Notes: a model not told the origin generated them from the letters alone. A stretch of DNA of 64,000 nt from Pseudomonas sp. Choline-02u-1 (GCF_002836515.1 NZ_PJBC01000013.1:1-64000), one strand, 5' to 3'; shown: positions 36,203 through 45,554, counted from the stretch's first letter. Made by a program: numbers and translations.

Positions 36203-36454
36203 CTACCATTGATCACGGTAAACAAACGATACCTGATAGTCGTAAGACGAAAATTGGATTGAATGCTGGAAGTGGGGCTGGAGAGTCTCGACCCAATCGG
36301 CGTTCACATCGAATCCGCCGTTATTGAAGGTTTTCGACGGTAGGCCTAATGCTTCCATTAATGAAACGTCCTCACCGAAATCTTTCGACAGTTCCTCCCC
36401 TTCCCCCAGTTCGGTTTGTTGGTCATACCATTCGAGTCTGACTTTGAGTCCCAT
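36203..36454 (-). CDS. Colicin E3/cloacin-type immunity protein
   Basis: An 83-residue protein that matches immunity proteins of E3-type ribosomal RNA nucleases (MGLKVRLEWYDQQTELGEGE, SKDFGEDVSLMEALGLPS, NNGGFDVNADWVETLQPHFQ). It should bind the nuclease domain of the upstream pyocin tightly and protect the producing cell. The ATG has a GAGG site, and the gene begins 7 nt after the toxin stop, as in classic bacteriocin operons. Confidence 0.92.
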   Translation of the reverse strand: MGLKVRLEWYDQQTELGEGEELSKDFGEDVSLMEALGLPSKTFNNGGFDVNADWVETLQPHFQHSIQFSSYDYQVSFVYRDQW

Positions 36455-36461
36455 GCAATCC

Positions 36462-37676
36462 TCATAAATATTTTTTGATACTACGGTTCTTTTTTGGTGG
36501 ATCTATCTGTTCACCAGTTCTATGGTCGTAAGAGCCTAAATGGCTACCATCGCTTGCGCGGTAGGCTTCAAGCTCGCCATGTAAATAGTCCCACTCATAG
36601 ATTATTCGGCCTTTTGCATTGATCCAGCGATCGCGGAGCCCTCCGTTGAACGGCGTTTTCTTTTTTGCTCTTCTTAAATCGGGAAAGGCTGTGATATCCG
36701 ACGTCTCGGGAGCGGGGTGATAAGTATGTCCCGCTTCAGCGGTGCCTTTCGCAGAGCTGACAACGGTGTAAATCGGTTTTACACCCGAATCTGCGGGAAA
36801 CACCAGAATGAAATCTTTGTACTCCGGCGGATAAACCGGATTCACCAGTATCCAGTCGGCCGCTTTCGTCGGTGGATAAACCCAGATATGCGGTGCTTGC
36901 GGGGCAGCCTCCAGCGCCGGAATGCCTAGAATGTCCGAGCCATCCACCGCCGGGGTCCAGAGCAGTTCGACGCCTTCACCCAAATCCGCAACGAACCGGT
37001 CGCCGCGTGCAGTGAATTGCACGACATCGACCATTTCCCAATCGCGGTTCTTGCCGGTGTAGAAGCCGTAACCCTTGAGGCCCCCATCGGCCTGTTGCTC
37101 GACGCGCAGGCGCACGCGGGTTCGGGCTTGTTTGAGTGTGCTTAGTTGCTCATCGGTATAGAGCGCGCTGTCGCCCAGGCTTGATGGCATTAAAAGCGCA
37201 ACCAGCCCGACCAAAGGCGCAGCGGTCGCACTGGAGAGGAGCGCCGGCAGCGCTTCGAAAGCCGAGCCTGCCAAGGCCAGACTGCCGAACCCGACCGGGA
37301 TGGCGTTGGCGCTGATTTTCTTGAGAGGAATGCCGCCGCTTGGGTCGGCTTCGCGAGCACCGAGCAGTATCAGCTCGCCGTAATCCCTCAGGCTGTCGGT
37401 CGGCACCATGCCGGAAGGATTGCCGTAATCGATAATCGCATCCGGCAATTTGCAGGACTTGGCGAATACACTGCCGGCACGCACGGCTTGAGGTTTTTTC
37501 GCCGCCACTTCACGGCTGCGTTCGAACGCCTCCTGCCGCGCCAGCATCGCGTCGTAAGCGTCTTGCCCGGCTTCGCGCTCGGCCAGTTCAGCGGCCGTCA
37601 TATCCCGCCAGGTTACGTGATGCCCGTCGCCCGCCGGTGGGTTCTTTACCTGGGGGATGTCCTTGTTCCGCGCCAC
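36462..37676 (-). CDS. S-type pyocin with colicin E3-type 16S rRNA nuclease domain
   Basis: A 404-residue toxin. The C-terminal domain (about 315-404) is nearly a copy of the colicin E3 ribonuclease, which cleaves 16S rRNA in the decoding centre: GHTYHPAP, then YEWDYLHGELEAYRASDG, ending NRSIKKYL. The catalytic residues correspond to Asp363, His366, Glu370 and Arg398. The middle (about 185-315) is the S-type pyocin domain involved in translocation. The first 180 residues are a short variable region with a hydrophobic Gly/Ala/Leu stretch (129-165) and no recognisable receptor-binding domain. Translation starts at GTG with an AGGGA site. It precedes its immunity gene by 7 nt. Delivery route is unclear. 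Confidence 0.9.
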   Translation of the reverse strand: MARNKDIPQVKNPPAGDGHHVTWRDMTAAELAEREAGQDAYDAMLARQEAFERSREVAAKKPQAVRAGSVFAKSCKLPDAIIDYGNPSGMVPTDSLRDYGELILLGAREADPSGGIPLKKISANAIPVGFGSLALAGSAFEALPALLSSATAAPLVGLVALLMPSSLGDSALYTDEQLSTLKQARTRVRLRVEQQADGGLKGYGFYTGKNRDWEMVDVVQFTARGDRFVADLGEGVELLWTPAVDGSDILGIPALEAAPQAPHIWVYPPTKAADWILVNPVYPPEYKDFILVFPADSGVKPIYTVVSSAKGTAEAGHTYHPAPETSDITAFPDLRRAKKKTPFNGGLRDRWINAKGRIIYEWDYLHGELEAYRASDGSHLGSYDHRTGEQIDPPKKNRSIKKYL

Positions 37677-37701
37677 TGATCGTCCCTTCGTTCACCATCG
37701 A

Positions 37702-37723
37702 CAGCCCCGTTGAAAAGGGGCTG
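37702..37723 (-). promoter_or_regulatory. Hairpin in the leader of the pyocin gene
   Basis: CAGCCCC pairs perfectly with GGGGCTG around an 8-nt loop, ending 25 nt before the GTG start of the pyocin. It could influence translation or transcription; no PrtN-type box was identified with confidence. Confidence 0.35.
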
Positions 37724-37839
37724 CACGACGTTATCGAAGCGGGGAAAATGTGGCTGTAGGACGCGTCGCTAAAAACGTAGGGATTGTTCGCTGCGTTGCA
37801 ACAAAGCGGATGGCGAGAGGGCTCCTCTCGCCATATTTA

Positions 37840-39030
37840 TTACACGGACGGTAACGCAGCCTGCTTGCGACTCGCCGCCGCCGTCACTGCATAACCAATC
37901 ACTGCCGCGAGAATCGAGCCGGTGAGGATGCCCATGCGATCCATGCCGGCGTAATCACTCACGCCCGGTTCGAAGGCCAGCGAGCCGACGAACAGGCTCA
38001 TGGTGAAGCCGATGCCGCAGAGGATCGCCACGCCGAGAATCTGGCCCCAGTTGGCGCCTTGGGGCAGGGCGGCGATGCCGATCTTGACCGCCAGCCACGT
38101 CAGCCCGAACACGCCGATGGTCTTGCCCAGCAGCAGGCCGATGGCGATGCCCATCGGTACGTCGTGGGTGAAGCTTTCGACGGTGACGCCGCTCAGCGAC
38201 AGGCCAGCGTTGGCGAAGGCGAACAGCGGCAGGATGCCGTAGGCGACCCAGGGGTGCAGCGCGTGTTCGAGGGTCAGCAGCGGCGACGGCTCGGCATTTT
38301 TCGTGCGCAGTGGGATGCAGAAAGCCAGAGTCACGCCAGCCAATGTCGCGTGGACCCCGCTCTTGAGCACGCAGACCCAGAGGATCAAGCCGATGATCAT
38401 GTACGGCCCGAGCTTGACCACGCCGAGCCGGTTCATCGCCACCAGCGCGGCAATGCACGCAGCCGCCAGGCCCAGGGACAGGGTCGAGAGTTCGCCGGAA
38501 TAGAAGATCGCGATGATCACGATCGCACCGAGGTCATCGATGATCGCCAGGGTCATCAGGAACAGTTTCAGCGACACCGGCACGCGCTTGCCGAGCAGCG
38601 CCAGTACGCCGAGGGCGAAAGCGATGTCGGTGGCGGTCGGGATGGCCCAGCCACTCAGGGCGGCGGGGTTGTCGCGGTTGAGAAACCAGTAGATCAGTGC
38701 CGGGACCAGCATGCCGCCGATCGCCGCTGCGCCGGGCAGGACGATCTGCGAGGGCTTGGACAACTGGCCGTCGAGCACTTCGCGTTTGACTTCCAGACCG
38801 ATGAGCAGGAAGAACATCGCCATCAGGCCGTCGTTGATCCATAGCAGCAGGGGTTTGGCGATTTTCAGCGCACCGATCTGCGCCACCACGGGGGTGTCGA
38901 GCAGGCCGGTGTAGAGCCACGACAGCGGCGAGTTGTTGATGATCAGCGCGAGGATGGCTGCCGCGATCAATAGCAGACCGCTGGCAGCTTCCAACTGAAA
39001 GAAACGCGTGAACGTGCTACGCAGAGGCAA
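37840..39030 (-). CDS. nhaA: Na+/H+ antiporter NhaA
   Basis: A 396-residue inner-membrane antiporter that exports Na+ in exchange for 2 H+, with about 12 helices. Signatures: [20 protein letters not shown] in the second/third helix region, [15 protein letters not shown], and the ion-binding aspartate pair in [17 protein letters not shown]. Alone on the minus strand; a hairpin (TGGCGAGAGG/CCTCTCGCCA at 37811-37832) lies just after its stop and may end the transcript. Confidence 0.95.
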   Translation of the reverse strand: MPLRSTFTRFFQLEAASGLLLIAAAILALIINNSPLSWLYTGLLDTPVVAQIGALKIAKPLLLWINDGLMAMFFLLIGLEVKREVLDGQLSKPSQIVLPGAAAIGGMLVPALIYWFLNRDNPAALSGWAIPTATDIAFALGVLALLGKRVPVSLKLFLMTLAIIDDLGAIVIIAIFYSGELSTLSLGLAAACIAALVAMNRLGVVKLGPYMIIGLILWVCVLKSGVHATLAGVTLAFCIPLRTKNAEPSPLLTLEHALHPWVAYGILPLFAFANAGLSLSGVTVESFTHDVPMGIAIGLLLGKTIGVFGLTWLAVKIGIAALPQGANWGQILGVAILCGIGFTMSLFVGSLAFEPGVSDYAGMDRMGILTGSILAAVIGYAVTAAASRKQAALPSV

Positions 39031-39279
39031 GGTCGCTCTCCATCAGATCAAAAAAGGTGGTCTACCCTAACCCGTACGGTTAGTTGTTAAAACAAAAGTT
39101 ATATTCTTTTTTGTTATATGTCGTTACAAGGTATCTGGCCCCGGCCACGTTGAGCCTAGCAGTTGCCGTATAGATTGAGACTCAGCTGTATCTTTGCCCG
39201 CTAGCCGATTCTTCCTAAGCTTGTCGTAGACCTTTTTCAGGAGTTCGATCTCCTGTCTGATTCAGTGAGAACCGAGACC

Positions 39280-40374
39280 ATGAGCGACACCCGACAGTGG
39301 GCCCGTGAAGCCATCCGCATCATCGAGGCGGACTTCCAGCGCAGCGCCGACACCCACCTGATCCCCTTGCCGCTGCCTGGTTTTGCCGGCATCGAGTTGT
39401 ATTTCAAGGACGAGTCCAGCCATCCCACTGGTAGCCTCAAGCATCGTCTGGCTCGTTCGCTGTTCCTTTACGCGCTGTGTAACGGCTGGCTGAAACCCGG
39501 CGCGCCGGTGATCGAAGCGTCCAGCGGCTCGACGGCGATTTCCGAAGCGTATTTCGCCCGCATGCTCGGTCTGCCATTCATCGCGGTGATGCCGGCGTCC
39601 ACCTCGAGAGAAAAGATTGCCCAGATTGCCTTCTACGGCGGGCAGAGTCATCTGGTGCAGGATCCGACGCAGATCTACGCCGAATCCGAGCGCCTGGCCC
39701 GCGAGCACGGCGGTCACTTCATCGATCAGTTCACGTACGCCGAACGCGCTACCGACTGGCGGGCGAACAACAACATCGCCGAGTCGATCTTCCAGCAGAT
39801 GCGCTACGAAAAACACCCAGAGCCGACTTGGCTGATTTCCAGTCCCGGCACCGGCGGCACCACTGCCACCCTCGGTCGTTACGTACGCTATCGCCAGCAC
39901 TGCACGCGCGTGTTGTGTGCCGATGCCGAGCGCTCGGTGTTCTTCGATTTCTATCAGAGCGGTGATGCCAGCCTGCGGCTCGACTGCGGCTCGCGCATCG
40001 AAGGCATTGGTCGGCCGCGGGTAGAGGCGTCCTTTCTGCCCAACGTCATCGACGCGATGGTCAAGGTGCCGGACGCCTTGTCGCTGGCGGCCATGCATTA
40101 TCTGGCGCAGCGTTTGGGGCGGCATGTCGGCGGGTCGAGCGGGACCAATCTGATCGGTGCGTTGATGGCGGCGCAGCAGATGAAAGCGGCGGGGCAGTCG
40201 GGGTCGATCGTGGCTATCCTGTGCGATGGCGGCGAGCGTTATGTCGACACCTATTACGATCAGGACTGGTTGAAAGCGCAGGGGTATGAACTGGGTGAGT
40301 TGATAGCAGCGGTGGCGGCGAGTGCCGAGCGTGGGGAGGTGCTGCCGGCGTCAGTGCTGCGCGCCAATATCTGA
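39280..40374 (+). CDS. PLP-dependent cysteine synthase-like enzyme
   Basis: A 364-residue fold-type II PLP enzyme related to cysteine synthase and the Cds1-type desulfhydrase. The PLP lysine lies in [14 protein letters not shown], the phosphate-binding loop is SSGSTAISE, and [15 protein letters not shown] and [15 protein letters not shown] follow. It is cytoplasmic. Whether it makes or degrades cysteine cannot be told from sequence. The ATG at 39280 is preferred to a GTG 15 nt upstream. A family inverted repeat follows. Confidence 0.82.
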   Translation: MSDTRQWAREAIRIIEADFQRSADTHLIPLPLPGFAGIELYFKDESSHPTGSLKHRLARSLFLYALCNGWLKPGAPVIEASSGSTAISEAYFARMLGLPFIAVMPASTSREKIAQIAFYGGQSHLVQDPTQIYAESERLAREHGGHFIDQFTYAERATDWRANNNIAESIFQQMRYEKHPEPTWLISSPGTGGTTATLGRYVRYRQHCTRVLCADAERSVFFDFYQSGDASLRLDCGSRIEGIGRPRVEASFLPNVIDAMVKVPDALSLAAMHYLAQRLGRHVGGSSGTNLIGALMAAQQMKAAGQSGSIVAILCDGGERYVDTYYDQDWLKAQGYELGELIAAVAASAERGEVLPASVLRANI

Positions 40375-40390
40375 CACCCCGAAAATCAAA

Positions 40391-40480
40391 TGTGGTAGCG
40401 GGCTTGCTCGCGAAGGCGGTGTGTCAGGCGATAAATGAATCGACTGATACGACGCTTTCGCGAGCAAGCCCGCTGCCACA
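40391..40480. repeat. Inverted repeat, TGTGGGAGCGGGCTTGCTCG family
   Basis: TGTGGTAGCGGGCTTGCTCG and CGAGCAAGCCCGCTGCCACA are perfect inverted copies around a 50-nt centre; both arms carry the same compensatory change (GGTAGC/GCTGCC with a G-T pair). It sits between two converging genes. Confidence 0.88.
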
Positions 40481-40508
40481 GGGGTTGTGTTGTGTCAGCT
40501 AATGCTGA

Positions 40509-42122
40509 TTAGTCAGTGAGGCCGAGGATATCCCGGGCCACAGCCTCGGCAATGCGTATCCCGTCGACACCCGCCGAGAGAATCCCGCCGGCATAACCGG
40601 CGCCTTCACCCGCCGGGAACAGGCCCTTGACGTTCATGCTCTGCAGCGACTCGTTGCGGGTGATGCGCAGCGGTGATGAAGTGCGGGTCTCGATTCCGGT
40701 CAGCACCGCATCGTGCAGCGAATAACCGCGAATCTGCTTCTCGAAGGCTGGCAAGGCTTCACGGATCGCTTCAATGGCAAAGTCCGGCAGCGCCAATGCC
40801 AGATCACCCAGCGCAACGCCTGGCTTGTACGACGGTTCGACTTCGCCCAGTTCGGTCGAAGGCTTGCCATTGATGAAGTCGCCGACCAGTTGCGCCGGGG
40901 CCTTGTAGTCGCTGCCGCCGAGGATGAACGCGTGGGATTCCAGGCGTTCCTGCAATTCGATACCGGCCAGCGGGCCGCCCGGGTAATCGACTTCGGGGGT
41001 GATGCCGACGACGATACCGGAGTTGGCATTGCGCTCGTTACGCGAGTATTGGCTCATGCCGTTGGTGACCACACGATTGGGCTCGGAGGTCGCTGCGACG
41101 ACGGTGCCGCCCGGGCACATGCAGAAGCTGTAGACCGAACGGCCGTTCTTGGCGTGGTGCACCAGTTTGTAATCGGCAGCGCCGAGTTTCGGGTGCCCGG
41201 CGTATTTGCCCAAGCGCGCACGGTCGATCAGCGATTGCGGGTGTTCGATACGGAAACCCACCGAAAACGGTTTGGCTTCCATGAACACGCCACGGCTATG
41301 CAACATGCGGAAGGTGTCGCGGGCGCTATGGCCCAGGGCCAGAACCACATGCTTCGAATGCAAGGTTTCGCCGCTCGCCAGTTGCACGCCGACCAGTTGG
41401 CCGTCTTCTATCAGCACGTCGGAAACGCGCTCCTGGAAGCGCACTTCACCGCCCAGCTCGCGGATCTGCTCGCGCATGTTTTCGACCATGCCGGTCAGGC
41501 GAAACGTACCGATGTGCGGTTTGCTGACGTAGAGGATTTCTTCCGGCGCACCGGCCTTGACGAATTCGTGCAGGACTTTGCGCCCAAGGAATTTCGGATC
41601 TTTGATCTGGCTGTAGAGTTTGCCGTCGGAGAACGTGCCCGCGCCGCCCTCGCCGAACTGCACGTTGGACTCGGGATTGAGCACGCTTTTGCGCCACAGG
41701 CCCCAGGTGTCCTTGGTGCGCTGACGGACTTCGGTGCCGCGTTCGAGAATGATCGGTTTAAAGCCCATTTGCGCCAGCAGGAGGCCGGCAAAGATGCCGC
41801 ACGGGCCGAAACCGACGACGATCGGCCGTTGGCCAAGATCGTTCGGTGCCTGGCCGACGAATTTGTAGCTGACATCCGGCGCCACGTTGACGTTACGGTC
41901 GTCGGCGAACTTGCCCAGTACCTTGGCCTCGTCGCGTACGTTGAGGTCGATGGTGTAGATGAAGCACAGTTCGGAAGACTTTTTGCGCGCGTCATAGCTG
42001 CGCTTGAACAAGGTGAAATCGAGCAGATCATCGCTGGCGATGCCCAAGCGTTGCACGATGGCCGCGCGCAGGTCTTCTTCGGGATGGTCGATTGGCAGCT
42101 TGAGTTCGGTGATTCGTAACAT
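40509..42122 (-). CDS. NAD(P)/FAD-dependent oxidoreductase (COG2509 type)
   Basis: A 537-residue flavoprotein. An N-terminal domain of about 90 residues (MLRITELKLPIDHPEEDLRA) precedes the FAD-binding Rossmann motif PIVVGFGPCGIFAGLLLAQMGFKPIILERG. The C-terminal flavin motif is GEGAGYAGGILSAGVDGIR. This matches the uncharacterised FAD-dependent dehydrogenase group COG2509. Substrate unknown. The ATG was chosen because the longer frame overlaps the next lipoprotein gene. Confidence 0.88.
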   Translation of the reverse strand: MLRITELKLPIDHPEEDLRAAIVQRLGIASDDLLDFTLFKRSYDARKKSSELCFIYTIDLNVRDEAKVLGKFADDRNVNVAPDVSYKFVGQAPNDLGQRPIVVGFGPCGIFAGLLLAQMGFKPIILERGTEVRQRTKDTWGLWRKSVLNPESNVQFGEGGAGTFSDGKLYSQIKDPKFLGRKVLHEFVKAGAPEEILYVSKPHIGTFRLTGMVENMREQIRELGGEVRFQERVSDVLIEDGQLVGVQLASGETLHSKHVVLALGHSARDTFRMLHSRGVFMEAKPFSVGFRIEHPQSLIDRARLGKYAGHPKLGAADYKLVHHAKNGRSVYSFCMCPGGTVVAATSEPNRVVTNGMSQYSRNERNANSGIVVGITPEVDYPGGPLAGIELQERLESHAFILGGSDYKAPAQLVGDFINGKPSTELGEVEPSYKPGVALGDLALALPDFAIEAIREALPAFEKQIRGYSLHDAVLTGIETRTSSPLRITRNESLQSMNVKGLFPAGEGAGYAGGILSAGVDGIRIAEAVARDILGLTD

Positions 42123-42217
42123 GGCGGGATCCGGATTCGCGGGGCGCACAACTGCGCCAGGGCGTTTGAAGGCGGCGATTATAAGCCGCCGCGAGCGGAT
42201 CCGTGGGGGAAAAACGA

Positions 42218-42871
42218 TCAGTCGTTGCGCGCGCCGCCGAAATAGCCGCAGCCGCGCTGCACCTGACCGTCGATACGCAACTCGGCGCTCATGTGCTGCA
42301 CGCTGCCGGTGCTGCTGTCGACGCAGCGCTGCGGCGCGACCCACAATTCGATGCGCTGGTTGTTGGCTTCGCTGCTGAGATTGAAGCGACCGTCGCCCAG
42401 CTGCTCTTCCACATACGGCACGGCGAGCGGGGGCTGGCCTTGGCGTTCGATGACCATCCCTTTGCCACTGACCTTGACGTTCCATTGGGGGCCATGGCCG
42501 GCGGCGCGCAGGATCAACAGTTTGAAGTTGGGGTCATCACAGGCTGTGCCCGAGCGTTCGACGCGATACAACTGGCCCAGGTCGAGGCGATCGCCGGAGA
42601 CCTTGCCACGCACATCGGCAAACAGTTTGCCTTGCTCGTCGGCCAGAGTGGCGGCTTCTTGCAGGACGCTGGTACCGCCGATGTCGTTGACCACCAGCTG
42701 CCGCTGATCCTGACACGGCTGGAACACCAGTTTGCCGTCGGCGGCGGTCAGTTGCCCCTGCATGCGCGTCTGCCCTGCGTGGGACACACTCTGGCGCTGG
42801 CCATCAAACAACTGGCAGGCGGCAAACAACGGCAGCAGGGTAACGAGGACGATCGAACGGGCAACACGCAT
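42218..42871 (-). CDS. Envelope lipoprotein (COG3650-like)
   Basis: A 217-residue lipoprotein with signal MRVARSIVLVTLLPLFAAC (Cys19). The mature part is beta-rich with several cysteines (FQPCQDQRQ, GTACDDP, PQRCVDSSTG, QRGCGYFGG) that could form disulfides. The C-terminal MSAELRIDGQVQRGCGYFGG pattern resembles the COG3650/HslJ-like lipoproteins. No function known. The start was moved to the second Met because GGAG lies nine nt before it. It is 95 nt upstream of the oxidoreductase on the same strand. Confidence 0.75.
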   Translation of the reverse strand: MRVARSIVLVTLLPLFAACQLFDGQRQSVSHAGQTRMQGQLTAADGKLVFQPCQDQRQLVVNDIGGTSVLQEAATLADEQGKLFADVRGKVSGDRLDLGQLYRVERSGTACDDPNFKLLILRAAGHGPQWNVKVSGKGMVIERQGQPPLAVPYVEEQLGDGRFNLSSEANNQRIELWVAPQRCVDSSTGSVQHMSAELRIDGQVQRGCGYFGGARND

Positions 42872-43008
42872 CTTTGGCTCTCCAGACAATTGTCGTCACG
42901 TTACTGAGGGTGGCTGTCGATCACAAGGCTTGAGTGGCCACTATTGAGTCCGGCTCTGCGGCGCCGCATAGTCTCACGCACTTTTTTTGATAGATCATGG
43001 AGTGTTCA

Positions 43009-43356
43009 ATGCGATGGAAAATTGCGCTGTTGCTGTTGGCATCCGCAAGCGCTGCCAGCGTCCAGGCTGCCGATCTGAAATTCTCTTCGGCGGTTGATTT
43101 CACAAAGATGGAAGTGTTGCTCAAGGATGATCAAGGGGCCAATCCGGATCTTGTCCATTTATCCGTTGCTCTGGCACCCGCCGCCACTGAACGGGCGAGG
43201 GCAATCAGTCTGGAGGCGCTGGGCCAGCCATTGAATCTTTCGATCAACGGCCAGCACATTTCCACAGGCACCGTGCGATCCGAGCTGGGCGGGGAGCTCA
43301 GGATCACCATGTCGCGGTCCGTCGCCAAACGGCTCTTACCTACCTTGATCGATTAA
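43009..43356 (+). CDS. Small periplasmic protein of unknown function
   Basis: A 115-residue exported protein with a signal peptide (MRWKIALLLLASASAASVQA). The mature part is beta-strand rich (DLKFSSAVDFTKMEVLLKDD; LNLSINGQHISTGTV; ELRITMSRSVAKRLLPTL). I do not recognise a family; the SecDF-P1 head-like pattern of an inner signature is too weak to claim. The ATG with a TGGAG site nine nt upstream was chosen over one 12 nt earlier. Confidence 0.65.
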   Translation: MRWKIALLLLASASAASVQAADLKFSSAVDFTKMEVLLKDDQGANPDLVHLSVALAPAATERARAISLEALGQPLNLSINGQHISTGTVRSELGGELRITMSRSVAKRLLPTLID

Positions 43357-43361
43357 GTGAT

Positions 43362-43961
43362 TCAGCCCACGTGTAAAGTCTGACCAGTCTGCAGGCCTTC
43401 GACACTTTTCGCGTAGGCCAATGCCACTTCTGCTGCAGGAACCGGTTTGAAACCACGGAAGTAGGGCGCGTATTTGCCCAGGGCTTCGGTGAGCACGGTC
43501 GGGCTCACCGAGTTCACTCGCAAGCCACGTGGAAGCTCGATGGCAGCAGCGCGGACGAAGCTGTCGAGGGCGCCGTTGACCAGCGCTGCCGAGGCGCCGC
43601 TACGAATCGGGTCGTGGCTGAGCACACCGGTGGTGAAGGTGAACGAGGCGCCGTCATTGGCGTACTCGCGGCCGATCAGCAGCAGGTTGACCTGGCCCAT
43701 CAGTTTGTCTTTCAAACCGAGGGCGAAGCTGTCTTCGGTCATCTCGCCCAGCGCCGCAAACGTCACGTTGCCCGCCGCGCAGATCAGCGCATCGAACTTG
43801 CCGGTCTGCTCGAACAGTTTGCGAATCGATGTGCTGTCGCTGATATCCACCTGCAAGTCACCGCTGTTACGGCCGATACGCACGACTTCGTGGCGTTGCG
43901 ACAACTCCTTGTCTACCGCCGAACCGATGGTGCCGCCGGCCCCTATCAACAGAATCTTCAT
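43362..43961 (-). CDS. Short-chain dehydrogenase-like protein without YxxxK
   Basis: A 199-residue Rossmann protein beginning MKILLIGAGGTIGSAV, an NAD(P)-binding loop. The usual catalytic YxxxK region reads ASAALVNGALDSFVRAAAIELP, without Tyr or Lys, although RVNSVSPTVL of the family follows. It may use other residues or be a regulator. It diverges from the LysR-type regulator at 44066, which probably controls it. The shorter start is preferred since MKILLIG is the usual family start. Confidence 0.8.
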   Translation of the reverse strand: MKILLIGAGGTIGSAVDKELSQRHEVVRIGRNSGDLQVDISDSTSIRKLFEQTGKFDALICAAGNVTFAALGEMTEDSFALGLKDKLMGQVNLLLIGREYANDGASFTFTTGVLSHDPIRSGASAALVNGALDSFVRAAAIELPRGLRVNSVSPTVLTEALGKYAPYFRGFKPVPAAEVALAYAKSVEGLQTGQTLHVG

Positions 43962-44065
43962 CGAGCTGTACCCCATGTGTATGAATGAGGTTGCAGTCTA
44001 GAGTGGTTTTTTCTGCGGATAAGCGCACTAATAGGCAATCTTTGGTTTTCAAATGGAAACAATCC

Positions 44066-44980
44066 ATGAGCGAAATGGATGACCTTGCCGCGTTTGCCGT
44101 GCTGATCGAGGCCGGCAGTTTTACATTGGCCGCGCAGCAGTTGGGCTGCAGCAAGGGCCAATTGTCCAAGCGCATCAGCCAGCTCGAAGCGCAATTTAGT
44201 GTGGTGTTGCTGCAACGCACCACCCGGCGCTTGAGCCTGACGGCGGCAGGGGCGGCGCTGCTGCCGCAGGCGCAGGCGCTGGTGGCTCAGGTCGCACGCG
44301 CACGGCAGGCTTTGGCGCGGTTGAAGGACGATATGGCCGGGCCGGTGCGCATGACCGTTCCGGTATCGCTCGGCGAGACCTTCTTCGATGGATTGTTGCT
44401 GGAGTTTTCCGGGCAATACCCCGATGTGCAGATCGAGCTGGAGCTGAACAACAGCTATCGCGATCTGTCCCGCGACGGTTTCGATCTGGCGATTCGCGCC
44501 GAGGTGGCCAATGACGATCGGCTCGTGGCCAGGCCGCTGTTGGCGTGGCACGAAATGACCTGCGCCAGCCCGGCCTACCTCGAGCGATTCGGCGAGCCGG
44601 CGACGCCGCATGCCTTGGCTGAGCATCGTTGTTTGCTCAATAGCCATTACAGCGGGCGGGAAGAGTGGCTGTATCACCAGCAGCATGAATTATTGCGGGT
44701 GCGGGTGTCAGGCCCGTTCGCCAGCAACCATTACAGCCTGCTGAAAAAAGCCGCGCTGTCCGGCGCCGGCATCGCACGTTTGCCTTCGTATCTTCTGCAA
44801 ACCGAATTGGCTGACGGCCGCTTGCGCTGGCTGCTGCGCGATTACCAGACCCGACGGATGCCGATGTATCTGGTGCACCCGTATCAGGGCGGATTGCCCA
44901 AGCGCACGCAGGTGTTGGCGGATCATTTGATGGGATGGTTCAAGCGCAGTGGCGAAGCGCTGGATCGGCTGCAGCGCTGA
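44066..44980 (+). CDS. LysR-type transcriptional regulator
   Basis: A 304-residue regulator with an N-terminal winged helix-turn-helix (MDDLAAFAVLIEAGSFTLAAQQLGCSKGQLSKRISQLEAQ) and a C-terminal effector-binding domain (PVRMTVPVSLGETFFDGLLLEF; DGFDLAIRAEVANDDRLVARPL). It is of the AaeR/DsdC-like subgroup common in Pseudomonas. Divergent from the short-chain dehydrogenase with about 100 nt between, so it likely regulates that gene and itself. The ATG at 44066 matches the family start. Confidence 0.9.
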   Translation: MSEMDDLAAFAVLIEAGSFTLAAQQLGCSKGQLSKRISQLEAQFSVVLLQRTTRRLSLTAAGAALLPQAQALVAQVARARQALARLKDDMAGPVRMTVPVSLGETFFDGLLLEFSGQYPDVQIELELNNSYRDLSRDGFDLAIRAEVANDDRLVARPLLAWHEMTCASPAYLERFGEPATPHALAEHRCLLNSHYSGREEWLYHQQHELLRVRVSGPFASNHYSLLKKAALSGAGIARLPSYLLQTELADGRLRWLLRDYQTRRMPMYLVHPYQGGLPKRTQVLADHLMGWFKRSGEALDRLQR

Positions 44981-44993
44981 TATCGAACCTGTA

Positions 44994-45069
44994 TAGGAGC
45001 TGCCGAAGGCTGCGATCTTTTGATCTTGCTTTTAAAAATCAAAAGATCGCAGCCTTCGGCAGCTCCTAC
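44994..45069. repeat. Near-perfect palindrome, GATCGCAGCC family
   Basis: The left arm TAGGAGCTGCCGAAGGCTGC continues as GATCTTTTGAT and is mirrored by ATCAAAAGATCGCAGCC and CTTCGGCAGCTCCTA. The stem is over 30 bp with a loop of about 12 nt. It separates the LysR gene from the converging bufferin operon and could terminate both. Confidence 0.9.
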
Positions 45070-45077
45070 AATTCAGG

Positions 45078-45554
45078 TCAGCCTTGGAAACGGCGGGCAA
45101 TCAGGTGATCGATCGACAACTTGCCCGGCCCGGTCGCCATCAGGTACAGCAACACCGCCGCCCAGGTGCCATGGGTCGGGTAGGCATCCGGGTAGACAAA
45201 CAGTTGAATGGTCAGGGTCATGCCCAGCAGTGCCAGCGCCGAAAACCGTGTCGCCAGGCCAAAAAGAATCAACACCGGAAACGCGTGCTCGGCAAACGCT
45301 GCCATATGTGCGGCGAATTCTGGCGACAGCAGCGGCAGGTTGTACTCGCTCTGAAACAACGGAATCGTCGAGTCCGCCAAACGCGGCCAGCCCAGTTCAA
45401 AGGTGCCGTCAATCAAATCGACAGCCAGCCCTTCAACCTTGGTTTGTCCGGACTTCCAGAACACGGCGGCGATGGAAAAACGCGCGATGAAGGCAATCAG
45501 GCTGTGCGGGATTTTTTCGAACAGTGCGATGACACGCGCGATTAAGGTGTTCAT
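45078..45554 (-). CDS. DoxX-family membrane protein of the bufferin operon
   Basis: A 158-residue inner-membrane protein of the DoxX type with four predicted helices (FIARFSIAAVFWKSGQTKVEG; FAEHAFPVLILFGLATRFSALALLGMTLTIQLFVYP). It is the last gene of a four-gene operon; its start overlaps the DUF2063 gene by 4 nt. In bufferin operons a DoxX protein is a regular companion, perhaps handling redox or metal at the membrane; its job is not known. Confidence 0.88.
   Translation of the reverse strand: MNTLIARVIALFEKIPHSLIAFIARFSIAAVFWKSGQTKVEGLAVDLIDGTFELGWPRLADSTIPLFQSEYNLPLLSPEFAAHMAAFAEHAFPVLILFGLATRFSALALLGMTLTIQLFVYPDAYPTHGTWAAVLLYLMATGPGKLSIDHLIARRFQG

Noticed and set aside
35985..36209. 74-codon open frame as a real immunity protein
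   Set aside because: Its first 20 residues are out of frame relative to the immunity family, whose true N-terminus continues in another frame from 36202; best seen as what remains of a pseudogene.
37811..37832. Hairpin after nhaA as a clear intrinsic terminator
   Set aside because: The stem is good, but no T tract follows on the minus strand, so it is only mentioned as possible.
44994..45069. Long palindrome as a tRNA or structured RNA gene
   Set aside because: No cloverleaf or CCA end; it is a simple near-perfect hairpin that matches the repeat family.
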